Shown here: in pieces, positions 4,697 through 5,177 of the stretch
Numbering within the stretch: the stretch's first letter is position 1
Layout of the letters: every line of letters begins with the position of its first letter
Assembly (NCBI GenBank): GCA_012513125.1
Contig: JAAZCS010000375.1
Span: 1 to 5,177 of the forward strand
Length of the DNA stretch: 5,177 nucleotides
Source: Treponema sp.
GTDB lineage: Bacteria; Spirochaetota; Spirochaetia; Treponematales; Treponemataceae
Direction of reading: 5' to 3'
Notes under the pieces: model-generated
The model's input: the letters and a program-made list of their open reading frames with translations, nothing else
The model's database searches: none
Told to the model about the DNA's origin: nothing
Translations under genes and position numbers: made by a program

Positions 4697-4729
4697 GTAT
4701 GCCCTGTAATTAGTAAAGGAGAGGGTAGT

Positions 4730-5177
4730 ATGGTTTTACTAGAGGCCAAAAATATAAAACACTACATCAAAGATCGCTTATTATTAAAGATTGATGAATT
4801 AAAAATTGAACATAATGACCGGATTGGCTTGGTAGGTGTAAATGGAAGTGGAAAAACAACTTTGTTAAATATCCTTGCTGAAAAATTTATTCCTGACGAG
4901 GGGACAATCACGCCGTATGCCCAGAGTGAGATATTGCCACAGTTAAAAAAGACCGATGCGGCAAAAAGTGGGGGCGAAATTACTCAGGAATATATTCAAC
5001 AAACGTTAAATAGTGCTCCAGCTCTTTTATTAGCAGACGAACCGACGACCAATCTAGATACAGATCATATCGAATGGGTTGAAAAAAAATTGAAGCGTTG
5101 GCAGGGGGCCTTCGTTCTTGTTTCCCATGACCGAGAATTTTTAGACGCTCTGTGTTCTGTTATTTGGGAACTGGAAG
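4730..5177 (+). CDS. vga: Vga-family ABC-F ribosomal protection protein, 5' part (residues 1-149)
   Basis: ATG 4730 follows AAAGGAG (4715-4721) with an 8-nt gap, and the reading frame stays open to the window end; through the circular junction it continues to 1262, giving 522 aa. Translation starts MVLLEAKNIKHYIKDRLLL, similar in layout to Vga(A). The first ATPase domain shows Walker A GVNGSGKTT (36-44), signature SGGE preceded by Lys (79-83), Walker B LLLADEP (99-105) with catalytic Glu104, and SHD (132-134). The gap between Walker A and signature is very short (about 35 residues), as in Vga proteins, which lack most of the usual helical insert and any transmembrane domain. Expression is probably controlled by the attenuator at 4479-4729. 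Bases 5037-5177 duplicate 1-141. Confidence 0.94.
   Translation, partial: MVLLEAKNIKHYIKDRLLLKIDELKIEHNDRIGLVGVNGSGKTTLLNILAEKFIPDEGTITPYAQSEILPQLKKTDAAKSGGEITQEYIQQTLNSAPALLLADEPTTNLDTDHIEWVEKKLKRWQGAFVLVSHDREFLDALCSVIWELE
5037..5177. repeat. Terminal overlap, right copy
   Basis: This segment is identical to bases 1-141. It should be removed before the sequence is treated as a circle, otherwise part of the vga first ATPase domain (from Asp103) would be counted twice. Confidence 0.95.

Larger units (their letters stand above)
4479..4729 (+). promoter_or_regulatory. Ribosome-sensing transcription attenuator of vga
   Basis: Four arms can be paired by eye. Arm 1 AATCCTATT (4507-4515) pairs perfectly with arm 2a AATAGGATT (4591-4599). 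Arm 2b TTTTCAGAATAGG (4584-4596) pairs perfectly over 13 bp with arm 3 CCTATTCTGAAAA (4666-4678). Arm 3 (4660-4669) pairs with arm 4 (4683-4692) to form a terminator. Pairings 1:2 and 2:3 share 4591-4596, and 2:3 and 3:4 share 4666-4669, so they exclude each other. The MKY ORF (4497-4508) ends inside arm 1. Default state: 1:2 forms, then 3:4 terminates. With a ribosome stalled on MKY, arm 1 is covered, 2:3 forms and vga is transcribed. Drug-induced attenuation is established for other ABC-F genes (Listeria lmo0919, Bacillus vmlR); its operation here is inference. Confidence 0.88.

Noticed and set aside
1..5177. Transposon, IS, integron or CRISPR involvement in vga acquisition
   Set aside because: No transposase or integrase frame, no terminal inverted repeats flanking vga, and no spaced repeat array beyond the iterons.

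Overview
The window reads as one complete small circular plasmid of 5,036 bp from a low-GC Gram-positive bacterium (Firmicutes/Bacillota, Enterococcus/Staphylococcus/Bacillus-like). The first 141 bases recur exactly as the last 141 bases (1-141 = 5037-5177). Joining the ends at this overlap restores a single uninterrupted 522-codon gene across the junction, so the overlap is most simply an assembly artefact of a circle. The host type is inferred from the AT-rich sequence, strong AGGAGG-type ribosome binding sites, and the Rep_3, MobV and Vga protein families.

Layout on the + strand: (i) 4730 through the junction to 1262, a Vga-family ABC-F ribosomal protection protein, expected to protect against lincosamides, streptogramin A and pleuromutilins, ended by a strong terminator at 1319-1350; (ii) 1356-1554, a pMV158/MobV-type oriT with nic predicted between 1500 and 1501 and accessory inverted and direct repeats; (iii) 1555-2784, a MobV relaxase; (iv) 2785-3376, non-coding: two terminators, short stem-loops, an AT-rich segment, 21-bp iterons and a rep operator, i.e. 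the probable theta origin; (v) 3377-4231, a Rep_3 initiator; (vi) 4232-4430, non-coding, with a hairpin and a candidate minus-strand small RNA ending at a well-formed minus-strand terminator; (vii) 4429-4729, a long leader controlling vga.

The most interesting part is the vga leader. A three-codon ORF (Met-Lys-Tyr-stop) with its own ribosome binding site is followed by four segments that can fold in two exclusive ways. Arm 1 (4507-4515, starting inside the leader stop codon) pairs perfectly with arm 2 (4591-4599). Arm 2 (4584-4596) can instead pair over 13 perfect base pairs with arm 3 (4666-4678), and arm 3 otherwise forms a 10-bp intrinsic terminator with arm 4 (4683-4692). A ribosome stalled by drug on the tiny ORF would cover arm 1, release arm 2 and prevent the terminator. 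This is a ribosome-sensing transcription attenuator that would switch vga on only when the drug is present.

The genes form a minimal mobilizable resistance plasmid: Rep copies it from the iterons, the relaxase and oriT let a helper conjugation system transfer it, and vga is the inducible cargo. No transposase, integrase or IS is visible.
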